From the NCBI GenBank assembly GCA_018267625.1, contig JAFDYC010000086.1, forward strand, positions 1 through 41,864: DNA of 41,864 nt. Direction: 5' to 3'. The stretch is from Bacteroidota bacterium (GTDB lineage Bacteria; Bacteroidota; Bacteroidia; Chitinophagales; Chitinophagaceae). The notes beneath the pieces are model-generated. The model searched no databases and was not told the DNA's origin. It was given only the letters and a program-made list of their open reading frames with translations. Shown in pieces: positions 35,127 to 41,864 of the stretch; positions within the stretch are counted from its first letter, which is position 1, and each line of letters begins with the position of its first letter. A program made the position numbers and the translations under genes.

Positions 35127-35519
35127 ATGTCCTACGCGCACAGCCACACGCCTACATACAGTCAGGCCAATGATAAGGTAACCCAGATGAACAGCCTGTC
35201 CATGGTGATGGGCAAAGCGGTGAAAAATGGGTATCGTGAAAGTTTCAAAGTGGGTGCTGAGGGGCTGATTCCTCAAAGCAACCCCTCCCAGCATTACGAC
35301 CCGCTACAAATTCAGGTGGTCAATTTTTACCGTTTTGAAGGAGAGAGTGACCCGGGTGATGAGTGCATCTTGTATCAGATTGAAACCTCAGACGGACTAA
35401 AGGGACTATTGGTGGATGCCTATGGGCCTTATGCCGATGACCTCACTACGGTGTTTATGCAACGGGTGGAAACTATCCATAAGAAGCTGAGTAAGGGCTT
35501 TGGGAAAGCAGAGGCCTGA
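35127..35519 (+). CDS. small conserved protein, resembles short Bacteroidota proteins
   Basis: The 130-residue protein has a short variable N-terminus and a core near VNFYRFEGESDPGDECILYQIETSDGLKG with LLVDAYGPYAD. From memory this resembles short Bacteroidota proteins often labelled phosphoribosylpyrophosphate synthetase, although they lack the synthetase domain; that label should not be trusted. No signal peptide or membrane segment is seen. The ATG at 35127 is chosen; the open frame extends upstream to a TTG at 35091. A TAGCTTTT sequence at 35087-35094 is a poor -7 match. Confidence 0.65.
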   Translation: MSYAHSHTPTYSQANDKVTQMNSLSMVMGKAVKNGYRESFKVGAEGLIPQSNPSQHYDPLQIQVVNFYRFEGESDPGDECILYQIETSDGLKGLLVDAYGPYADDLTTVFMQRVETIHKKLSKGFGKAEA

Positions 35520-35584
35520 TGCAACCGAAATACTTTCGTCTTCATCAACCCTTTTGGATAGCAGAAGGCACCGAGTAATCCACC

Positions 35585-36976
35585 TCAGGCACGTTCCATC
35601 ATTGCTTCACGGATGTCGGCCATCATTTTTCGGGCGATGTTTTCAGCCATTGTTTCGCTCACGCTTTCAGCATAAATGCGGATGATGGGTTCTGTATTGC
35701 TGGTGCGCAGGTGCACCCAATCGCGGTCGAACTCGATTTTCAACCCGTCTTCGGTATTGATTTTCTGGCGGGCATATTTCTCGCGGATCCGCGAAAAGAG
35801 CTGTTGCACATTTAAGCCTTCGTCGAGTTCAATTTTATTCTTAGAAATAAAATAATCCGGGTAGCTGCCGCGTAAGGCTTTGGTGCTTTTGCCGCTCTTG
35901 GCCAGATGGGTTAGAAAGAGGGCGATACCGGCCAGTGCATCCCGGCCATAATGTAATTCCGGAACGATGATGCCTCCATTGCCTTCACCTCCTATTACGG
36001 CATTCGCTTCTTTCATCCGTTTCACCACATTCACTTCCCCCACGGCAGAAGGGAAATAAGTTCCGCCATGTTTTTCCGTAACGTCTCTTAGGGCACGGGT
36101 ACTACTCATGTTGCTGACGGTGTTCCCTTTCCTGTGTTGCAGGATATAATCGGCTACGGCTACCAGGGTGTATTCTTCCCCAAACAAGCTGCCGTCTTCG
36201 CAGACGAAACAAAGGCGATCCACATCAGGGTCCACAGCAATGCCTAAGTGGGCACCGCTCTTTTCTACCACTTTTGAAAGCTCCCGCAAATGCTCCGGCA
36301 GGGGCTCAGGGTTGTGGGCAAAACGGCCATTCACTTCTTCATTGATCACCGTCACGTCAGTCACCCCCAGTGCTTGCAGCAGTGCAGGAACAAACGTGGC
36401 CCCGGTACTGTTGATGGCATCCAGCACCACCTTGAATTTTTTCTTACGTATGGCGGGCACATCCACCAGTGGGTGTGCCAGGATCAGGTCTATGTGTTTT
36501 TGCAGATAGCTGTCATCTTGCCGCAGGCTACCCAATTTATTTACATCAGCAAATTGTGGAGCTTGTTGTTCGGCAAAATCCAGAATCCAGGCTCCGTCTT
36601 CCGCCGAGATAAACTCACCAAACTCATTAAGCAGTTTGAGTGCGTTCCATTCTTTAGGGTTATGGCTTGCTGTAAGGATGATACCGCCGGCTGCCTTTTC
36701 AGCCACTACAGCAATTTCAACCGTAGGTGTAGTACTCAGCCCCAGCTCCACCACGCCGAATCCCATAGCCTGAAGGGTGCTTACGACCAGGTCGCGGACG
36801 ATAGGGCCGGACATACGCCCATCGCGGCCCAGCACCACTTTTCGGTTATCACTGCGCCGGGCCAGCCAGGAGGCATAAGAAGCCGTGAATTTTACGATAT
36901 CGAAAGGAGTCAAACCCGCGCCCGGCGTGCCGCCAATCGTTCCCCGGATACCCGAGATAGACTTGATAAGAGCCAT
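35585..36976 (-). CDS. glmM: phosphoglucosamine mutase / phosphohexomutase
   Basis: The enzyme moves a phosphate between carbons 6 and 1 of a sugar. The 463-residue protein has the phosphoserine loop TASHNPKEWNAL (Ser104), the metal-binding AVDPDVDRLCF, the sugar-binding GGEGNGGIIVPE and the phosphate-binding RTSNTEPIIRIYAE near the C-terminus. The name GlmM (glucosamine-6-phosphate to glucosamine-1-phosphate, for peptidoglycan and LPS) is the usual one for this Bacteroidota form, but a phosphomannomutase is possible. The ATG at 36976 (MALIKSISGIRGTIGG) is chosen over the ATG at 37045, since a -7 box lies between them. Confidence 0.88.
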   Translation of the reverse strand: MALIKSISGIRGTIGGTPGAGLTPFDIVKFTASYASWLARRSDNRKVVLGRDGRMSGPIVRDLVVSTLQAMGFGVVELGLSTTPTVEIAVVAEKAAGGIILTASHNPKEWNALKLLNEFGEFISAEDGAWILDFAEQQAPQFADVNKLGSLRQDDSYLQKHIDLILAHPLVDVPAIRKKKFKVVLDAINSTGATFVPALLQALGVTDVTVINEEVNGRFAHNPEPLPEHLRELSKVVEKSGAHLGIAVDPDVDRLCFVCEDGSLFGEEYTLVAVADYILQHRKGNTVSNMSSTRALRDVTEKHGGTYFPSAVGEVNVVKRMKEANAVIGGEGNGGIIVPELHYGRDALAGIALFLTHLAKSGKSTKALRGSYPDYFISKNKIELDEGLNVQQLFSRIREKYARQKINTEDGLKIEFDRDWVHLRTSNTEPIIRIYAESVSETMAENIARKMMADIREAMMERA

Positions 36977-37001
36977 TATAGGTGTGTAAGTGATAGGAAG
37001 G

Positions 37002-37009
37002 CGAAGATA
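37002..37009 (-). promoter_or_regulatory. glmM: -7 promoter box for glmM
   Basis: On the minus strand the sequence reads TATCTTCG, 25 bases before the ATG at 36976. It favours that start over the ATG at 37045. There is no -33 element at 19 bases. Confidence 0.4.
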
Positions 37010-37227
37010 GGATTTGCAGTCGGGCGGGGCTGAATAAACGCTCATCCCTTCACAACGAAAAGCTTCTGAAGTACAGAGCTATCAGCGTAAAAGAAGACCT
37101 GAAAAAAAGTTCGGAAAGCCATCTATTTATTTTCAAAAAGTCTTTTTTGATGCGGAAAATCAGCTCAAAAAATATCGAAGCAACCGGGGCAAGGAGCCGC
37201 TGCGCCTGTGCCCATACTTCGTTCCCT

Positions 37228-37235
37228 TAACTTCG
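37228..37235 (+). promoter_or_regulatory. sucC: possible -7 promoter box for sucC
   Basis: TAACTTCG fits TAnnTTCG and lies 49 bases before the sucC ATG. No matching -33 element is seen, so the assignment is tentative. Confidence 0.3.
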
Positions 37236-37284
37236 CCCGCGTTAATGCTCAACCTTTAATCTTCTTTTTCTTTTTCTCAAAAAA

Positions 37285-38505
37285 ATGAACCTCCACGAGT
37301 ACCAGGCCAAAGAATTACTGAAACGCTATAACGTACCCACTCAGGAAGGCATCGCGGCGCAAAGCGTTGATGAAGCCCTCAAAGCTTACGATGAAGTTGC
37401 TACCAGCAAAGGCAACAAGTTTGCCGTAGTGAAAGCACAGATTCATGCCGGCGGGCGCGGCAAAGGAACGATGCGTGAAGTGCCTTCCCAGCATGGAGTT
37501 CAGGTAGTGAAAAGTGCCGACCAGGTGCGTGAAGTTGCCAGCAACATTCTGGGCAATACGCTCGTCACCATCCAGACCGGGACGGCAGGAAAGAAGGTGA
37601 ATAAGATCCTGGTGGCCCAGGATATGTACTATGATGGCCCCAGTGAGCGTAAAGAGTTTTACCTCTCTATCCTACTCGACCGTGCGCGCAAACAAAACGT
37701 CATCATGTACTCCACCGAAGGCGGGATGGACATCGAAGAAGTAGCGCACAATACACCCGAGAAAATTTTTAAAGAATGGGTTCAGCCTGCCATGCCGCTG
37801 CAAGGTTTCCAGGCACGTGAAATCGCTTTCAACCTCGGGCTGAGCGGGGAGGCTCATAAAAACATGGTGAAGTTTATCACCAACCTCTACAATGCCTACA
37901 CAGGCCTCGATTGCTCCATGCTTGAGATTAACCCGCTGTTCAAAAGCAGCGACGATAAAATCATTGCAGTGGACTGTAAGATGAACATGGACGACAATGC
38001 CCTCTTCCGCCACAAAGACATTGAAGCCATGCGCGACAAGAGCGAAGAAGACCCCACCGAAGTGGAAGCAGGGGAATACAACCTGAACTATGTGAAGCTG
38101 GACGGAAACGTGGGTTGCATGGTGAATGGCGCCGGGCTTGCTATGGCTACGATGGATATGATTAAACTAGCCGGCGGAGAGCCTGCCAACTTCCTGGATG
38201 TAGGCGGCACAGCAAATGCCAAGACCGTAGAAGCCGGCTTCCGCATCATCATGAAAGACCCGCATGTGAAAGCCATTCTCATCAACATCTTCGGAGGGAT
38301 TGTACGTTGCGACCGCGTGGCTGCCGGTGTGATTGAAGCATACAAGGCATTGGGCAATATTGACATTCCCATCATCGTACGCCTGCAAGGCACCAACGCC
38401 GAAGTGGCCAAGGAACTCATTGACAATAGCGGACTGAAGGTGAAAAGTGCTGTGCTGCTGAGCGAGGCGGCTGCTGCCGTGCAGGAAGCTATTGCCGGTA
38501 AATAA
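37285..38505 (+). CDS. sucC: succinate--CoA ligase (ADP-forming) beta subunit
   Basis: SucC and SucD together convert succinyl-CoA to succinate with formation of ATP or GTP in the citric acid cycle. The 406-residue protein begins MNLHEYQAKELLKRYNV and has the ATP-grasp segment KAQIHAGGRGKG, the metal-binding LEINPLF, and the C-terminal GGIVRCDRVAAGVIEA and VRLQGTNAEV stretches. It is slightly longer than the roughly 390 residues of E. coli. sucD is not adjacent; a separate terminator follows, so sucC is transcribed alone. Confidence 0.96.
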   Translation: MNLHEYQAKELLKRYNVPTQEGIAAQSVDEALKAYDEVATSKGNKFAVVKAQIHAGGRGKGTMREVPSQHGVQVVKSADQVREVASNILGNTLVTIQTGTAGKKVNKILVAQDMYYDGPSERKEFYLSILLDRARKQNVIMYSTEGGMDIEEVAHNTPEKIFKEWVQPAMPLQGFQAREIAFNLGLSGEAHKNMVKFITNLYNAYTGLDCSMLEINPLFKSSDDKIIAVDCKMNMDDNALFRHKDIEAMRDKSEEDPTEVEAGEYNLNYVKLDGNVGCMVNGAGLAMATMDMIKLAGGEPANFLDVGGTANAKTVEAGFRIIMKDPHVKAILINIFGGIVRCDRVAAGVIEAYKALGNIDIPIIVRLQGTNAEVAKELIDNSGLKVKSAVLLSEAAAAVQEAIAGK

Positions 38506-38529
38506 GCCCTGATTTCAGTATCGTTTTCA

Positions 38530-38562
38530 AAGCTGTCTCAACGTCCTGAGGCAGCTTTTTTT
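38530..38562 (+). terminator. sucC: intrinsic terminator of sucC
   Basis: AAGCTGTCTCA (38530-38540) pairs with TGAGGCAGCTT (38547-38557) over 11 positions with one G-T wobble, and a run of seven T ends it (38556-38562). The arm again contains GCTGTCTCA. Confidence 0.88.
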
Positions 38563-38585
38563 ATCAGCTAAAGCTCATAACCAAA

Positions 38586-38610
38586 CATTCGTTGCGTCGC
38601 ACCCTTCAAC
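38586..38610 (-). repeat. dispersed intergenic repeat, copy 4 (core, minus strand)
   Basis: On the minus strand the sequence reads GTTGAAGGGTGCGACGCAAC and then GAATG, with an exact 13-base core. It lies between the convergent sucC gene and a hypothetical gene, just after the sucC terminator. Confidence 0.7.
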
Positions 38611-38712
38611 TAAATTTCCCTCCTCGGCTTTCCCCGGAACTTTATGGGTGCTGCCTTAGAATCAGGTGCCAAAGAAATACAGAATAGTAGAATAGGCCCA
38701 CAAAGTGCGATC

Positions 38713-38736
38713 CTGAAAACAAGTTTTGGGCAGGCT
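38713..38736 (+). repeat. REP-like palindromic repeat, copy 2
   Basis: The 24 bases beginning CTGAAAACAAGTTTTGGG match the copy at 7172-7195 at 21 positions. Both copies lie in gene-free stretches that also carry modules of the dispersed repeat family. Confidence 0.5.
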
Positions 38737-38831
38737 TATTCGAAGCCCATTAGGGCTCCTAAATAGGTAATAAAAGAAATTAGACAATCACTTTGAGGCT
38801 GCTCATGTTCCTGCATTCGGTGCAAGGCGCA

Positions 38832-39170
38832 TTAAGCAATATGCCTCAATGCGGGGATGATGTCTTCATCCGATTCTTCGCAAGGCGCTTCCATTCGGGT
38901 GTCTTCGCGGATTACGAACTGGCCTTTCAGATTTTGCCCCAGCCAGTCGGTCAGGCGCATCAGAACAGACTCCTGACTATGAGCTGGGCGCTGCTCTGTT
39001 TCGATAATTTGCATCATGCGGCTGCCTGCCATATTCCATATATCATCCATTGCCGAGGGCAGGATGACCCCTGCATGATAGCCTTTTCCATATTCAGCGG
39101 TGAAGATGGTGTAGCTACCCTGCGAATGGGAGACCTGATACACTTTTGACCAATTAAAATATTCGTTCAT
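38832..39170 (-). CDS. hypothetical protein (112 aa)
   Basis: From the ATG at 39170 the protein begins MNEYFNWSKVYQVSHSQGSY and has 112 residues without a signal peptide or membrane helix. The C-terminal part is acidic (EAPCEESDEDII). I recognise no family. The opposite strand has an open frame over the same stretch, but its composition (many Cys and His, few charged residues) looks less like a protein. The ATG at 39170 avoids a 15-residue extension from a TTG at 39215. Confidence 0.55.
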   Translation of the reverse strand: MNEYFNWSKVYQVSHSQGSYTIFTAEYGKGYHAGVILPSAMDDIWNMAGSRMMQIIETEQRPAHSQESVLMRLTDWLGQNLKGQFVIREDTRMEAPCEESDEDIIPALRHIA

Positions 39171-39447
39171 CGAGCGGAATTCGTTTGTTCTAATTACAAT
39201 ACCCTTGCGCGACAAACCTAAGCATCAAGTCTTTGTTTTCAAGCAAGTTTGATGCTTGTGGTGCGGTGATTTACAAGCCAGTAGGTTAAACAGGTGCCGA
39301 AAGCTACAAAAAGTTTGTGCCAGTTCACGAACGCTTTAGGAACAACACAGGACATTGCCTTTTCGAACTATCTGATTTCCAAAATCAATCTTATAAATCC
39401 AGTTCCGGTCTGTTCCTGAATTTTACAAAAATACCCTCGAAAAAACC

Positions 39448-40959
39448 ATGAAAGACCGGCAAAAAAGCTACGAACAATACCAAAGCATTTCCCAAAAGGC
39501 AGCAGACCTCAACTATGCTGCCGCCGTACTTGGCTGGGATCAGGAAACCTATATGCCTCCTAAAGGATTTGAAGCCCGGGGCCGGCAAATAGCGACGCTC
39601 AGTACCCAGGCTCATGCCCTGCTGACCAGCGATACCTATAAACAACTGCTGCTTGAGCTGGCCGGAAGTGAGGGACTGGACGAAGCACAGGTAACCAATG
39701 TGCAGCTCAGCCTGGAAGACTTTGAGAAAGCAGCAATGCTCCCAGAGGCCTTTGTGGAAGAGTTGGCTCAGGCTGGCAGCACCGCGTTTCAGGCTTGGAT
39801 TGCCGCAAGGCGAGCAAATGATTACCAATTGTTTGCCCCACACCTTGCTCACATGATCACTTTGAAGAAAAAGCAGGCAGCCTACTATAGTTTTGAAGTG
39901 CACCCTTATGATGCTTTGCTGGACGAATATGAAAAAGGTGCTACTGTAGCCCAGCTCGACCCTTTGTTTGAGTCCATACGCCAAGAGCTTAGTCCCTTGC
40001 TACAAGCTATAGCCACGAAAACTCAGGTGCAAGACGAATTTTTTTATAGACAGTTTGATAAGGACAAGCAATGGCAGTTTTCGCTCGAAGTGTTGCGCAA
40101 AATGGGCTTCGATTTTGAAGCTGGCAGGCAAGACTATTCCGAGCACCCCTTCACTACTTCATTCGCTCCCGGAGATGTGCGTATCACTACACGCGTTCAG
40201 GAACAGAATCTGGCTGCATTGCTCTGGAGTTCCATCCACGAAGGCGGGCATGCACTATATGAACAAGGCCTGCCGGAATCGGAATATGGATTGCCTTTAG
40301 GTGCTGCGGCCTCCTTGTCCATCCATGAAAGCCAGAGCAGGCTATGGGAAAACTGTGTGGGCCGGGGGCTACCCTTCTGGGCACATTTTTATCCGAGGCT
40401 GCAACTTCAATTCCCCGATCAACTTAACGACATCAGCCTGCAACAATTTTATCGGGGAATGAACAAAGTAGAGCCTTCCCTCATCCGCACGGAAGCAGAT
40501 GAACTGAGCTATCATTTTCACGTAATGATTCGCTACGAACTGGAAAAAGCTTTGCTGGATGGGAGCCTGAATCCAGAAGACCTACGCGATGCCTGGAATG
40601 CGAAATATGAACTTCTGTTGGGCATACGTCCACCCAATGATGTGCAGGGCATCTTGCAGGATGTGCATTGGTGCCATGGCTCTTTTGGCTATTTCCCTAC
40701 CTACACGCTCGGCTCTTTCTATGCAGCTCAATTCTGGCAGCAGGCAGTTCAAGAGCTACCGGACCTAAACAAGAAAATCAGTGCTGGGGAACTAATTTTC
40801 TTAAAAGACTGGCTGCGCGAAAAGGTGCATGTTCAGGGCAGAAGGTATCGCTCAGAAGCCCTCTGCAAAAAGATTACAGGCCGCGGCTTAGACTTTAACG
40901 CTTTCCTGCATTACGCAAAGCAGAAATATGCCGTCATCTATGAAGAAGGAGCACAATAA
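39448..40959 (+). CDS. carboxypeptidase M32 (Taq-type metallocarboxypeptidase)
   Basis: M32 carboxypeptidases remove C-terminal residues from peptides using a zinc or cobalt ion. The 503-residue protein has the HEXXH metal site in SSIHEGGHALYEQGLP (histidine codon at 40237), followed by the family's HESQSRLWENCVGR and IRTEADELSYHFH, and the C-terminal GIRPPNDVQGILQDVHW. It is full length for the family, has no signal peptide, and should be cytoplasmic. A near-match to the -7 box, TACCCTCG (39432-39439), lies eight bases before the ATG. Confidence 0.95.
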   Translation: MKDRQKSYEQYQSISQKAADLNYAAAVLGWDQETYMPPKGFEARGRQIATLSTQAHALLTSDTYKQLLLELAGSEGLDEAQVTNVQLSLEDFEKAAMLPEAFVEELAQAGSTAFQAWIAARRANDYQLFAPHLAHMITLKKKQAAYYSFEVHPYDALLDEYEKGATVAQLDPLFESIRQELSPLLQAIATKTQVQDEFFYRQFDKDKQWQFSLEVLRKMGFDFEAGRQDYSEHPFTTSFAPGDVRITTRVQEQNLAALLWSSIHEGGHALYEQGLPESEYGLPLGAAASLSIHESQSRLWENCVGRGLPFWAHFYPRLQLQFPDQLNDISLQQFYRGMNKVEPSLIRTEADELSYHFHVMIRYELEKALLDGSLNPEDLRDAWNAKYELLLGIRPPNDVQGILQDVHWCHGSFGYFPTYTLGSFYAAQFWQQAVQELPDLNKKISAGELIFLKDWLREKVHVQGRRYRSEALCKKITGRGLDFNAFLHYAKQKYAVIYEEGAQ

Positions 40960-41011
40960 CCCCACATAGTTCGTAGAGCCAAAAGCCTGCGGAATCAGTA
41001 ATTTCATAAAC

Positions 41012-41506
41012 ATGGCCACCGCATTAGTACGATACCTGGAGCCTCTGGCTGCCGATGAACGTGCCTTCCTGATGCGGCGCGAAGCGAAAGAACGACATCA
41101 ACTGTTCAAAGCCCTGCGCATACTGATGCCCGTTTGCTTCATCTTGCCCTTCGCTACAGCCTGGGGGAATGCCTTACTGGGCGTACCAAATCCATTTTCA
41201 TACAGCGGATATTTCTCCGGAGTAAGTATCCTCATATTGCTCACCTTCGTTGGTACTGCCATGGCCTATAGAAGCAGCCTGTATCTCCTGCGCCTCGATT
41301 TGAGGAACAACACCAAAACCATCGAACGGGTCACCATCACCCGCAAGTATTTCATGCGGCAAACAAATAGTTGCCACTTCTATTTAGACTCACGAATTAA
41401 GCTGAGCGTGGAAGTAAGCCTGCAATATTTCGAAAGACTTGCTGAAGGCGATGAACTCAATATCGAATATGCCACACACAGCAAGGTGTACTTCGGATAT
41501 TTTTAG
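41012..41506 (+). CDS. hypothetical membrane protein with two helices
   Basis: The 164-residue protein has a charged N-terminal segment, two membrane helices (about residues 32-52 and 70-90) and a soluble C-terminal domain of about 70 residues with beta-strand character (TIERVTITRKYFMRQT, HFYLDSRIKLSVEVS). I recognise no family. It follows the carboxypeptidase gene by 52 bases on the same strand and may share its transcript. No good -7 box is seen directly upstream. Confidence 0.65.
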   Translation: MATALVRYLEPLAADERAFLMRREAKERHQLFKALRILMPVCFILPFATAWGNALLGVPNPFSYSGYFSGVSILILLTFVGTAMAYRSSLYLLRLDLRNNTKTIERVTITRKYFMRQTNSCHFYLDSRIKLSVEVSLQYFERLAEGDELNIEYATHSKVYFGYF

Positions 41507-41640
41507 CTCAATCATTTCTATTATTTTTAGTAAGAACCAGCCCACCATCTGGCATCCATAGCAGCCTATCCGGAACTTACCCGAAAGGCACTGCTTCACC
41601 CATTCTGAGAAAAGCCAAATCGAAGTACAGGCCCCGCAAC

Positions 41641-41653
41641 GTGCGACGCAACG
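41641..41653 (+). repeat. dispersed intergenic repeat, copy 5 (core)
   Basis: GTGCGACGCAACG is an exact core copy. It is followed by AAGCTG, as in copy 3 (GAAGCTT), and lies downstream of the last gene in the window. Confidence 0.7.
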
Positions 41654-41730
41654 AAGCTGTATCAAGGCCCAATTGCCGGCAAAAAAATTGTTGAATACAG
41701 CTTTTCAAAAACCAAATATTGTGTTCATTT

Positions 41731-41754
41731 CAGAATTTCTATTTCAAAATTCTG
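41731..41754. repeat. inverted repeat
   Basis: CAGAATTT (41731-41738) and AAATTCTG (41747-41754) are perfect 8-base arms with an 8-base loop. No T run follows, so it is not a normal terminator. It could be a binding site or chance in A/T-rich sequence. Confidence 0.35.
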
Positions 41755-41864
41755 CACCATCATTAGCAAGTCAAAACAAGACCAGAACCTAGCATCTTTT
41801 TTCCATAATTAGTCGTTCCTCAAAAAGTCTGAGAAGTGCATAGGTATTGCGTTGGTGTTGGCAA

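Larger units (their letters stand above)
36977..37284. other. divergent regulatory gap between glmM and sucC
   Basis: About 308 bases without a gene separate the two divergent starts. The stretch contains a glmM -7 box (37002-37009) and a sucC -7 box (37228-37235), and is A/T-rich around 37080-37180. I see no riboswitch, repeat core or small gene. Confidence 0.5.
38506..38831. other. non-coding stretch with terminator and repeats
   Basis: The 326 bases after sucC contain its terminator (38530-38562), repeat copy 4 (38586-38610) and the second palindromic repeat (38713-38736). I found no plausible gene. Confidence 0.55.
41507..41864. other. non-coding end of the window with repeat and hairpin
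   Basis: The last 358 bases have no plausible gene. They contain repeat copy 5 (41641-41653) and an inverted repeat (41731-41754). Confidence 0.5.

Noticed and set aside
38793..39149. A 118-codon plus-strand frame opposite the 112-residue hypothetical gene
   Set aside because: It is rich in Cys, His and Phe, poor in charged residues, and looks like the shadow of the minus-strand gene.
300..41690. A run of six or seven A about 25-40 bases after the repeat core as a conserved tail
   Set aside because: At copies 2 and 4 the run is the T-run of the rpoB and sucC terminators on the other strand, so it is not evidence for a repeat tail.

Overview
The window is ordinary chromosomal DNA from a member of the Bacteroidota, most likely the class Chitinophagia. 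Three things point there. The proteins have Bacteroidota character: a two-lipoyl-domain E2, a long-form PurM, an FMN-binding glutamate synthase-like protein, a DUF5683 protein, and a coaX / outer-membrane protein / lptC cluster. Ribosome binding sites are mostly not recognisable. Promoters follow the Bacteroidota pattern TTTG ... TAnnTTTG (often TAnnTTCG here). No prophage, insertion sequence, CRISPR array, tRNA or rRNA was found. The positions of starts and motifs come from reading the sequence; family names come from recognised motifs, not from database searches.

Layout. 1-397: end of an unseen gene, tandem terminators and a dispersed repeat. 398-2244 (-): ABC ATPase and FtsX-like permease. 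2399-4047 (+): TPR protein and tilS. 4075-5187 (-): rlmH and a rhomboid protease. 5339-6940 (+): pyruvate dehydrogenase E2. 7257-7985 (-): lipB. 8097-11703 (+): S41 protease, DUF5683 protein, pcm. 11719-15456 (-): ribD, an EamA transporter, a YigZ-like protein and queG. 15515-16372 (+): prmC. 16652-20464 (-): rpoB, standing alone. 20817-22944 (+): purM and an outer-membrane protein. 22932-26390 (-): coaX, an outer-membrane protein, lptC and an alpha/beta hydrolase. 26454-27032 (-): HEAT-like protein. 27155-28708 (+): HerA-like ATPase. 28721-30304 (-): glutamate synthase-like protein. 30511-30720 (+): small protein. 30707-32546 (-): metallophosphoesterase and FMN reductase. 32820-35519 (+): parA, parB, a cysteine-cluster protein and a small protein. 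35585-36976 (-): glmM-type mutase. 37285-38505 (+): sucC. 38832-39170 (-): hypothetical. 39448-41506 (+): M32 carboxypeptidase and a membrane protein.

The genes are mainly housekeeping: tRNA modification (tilS, queG), ribosome and release-factor methylation (rlmH, prmC), lipoate and pyruvate metabolism (lipB, which supplies the octanoyl group for lipoylation, and E2, which carries lipoyl domains), riboflavin, purine and CoA synthesis, transcription, envelope biogenesis (lptC, glmM) and chromosome segregation (parAB).

The most unusual signals are not protein-coding. One is a dispersed intergenic repeat with a 13-base core (GTGCGACGCAACG), present at five places and combined with other short modules. 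Another is a set of terminators sharing the same GCTGTCTCA segment. A third is a group of -7 promoter boxes lying only 6-8 bases before start codons, which suggests leaderless or nearly leaderless mRNAs. The gene order is also odd: rpoB has neither rpoC nor the rplKAJL genes beside it, and DUF5683 is far from parAB. I found no convincing new multi-gene defence or biosynthetic system.
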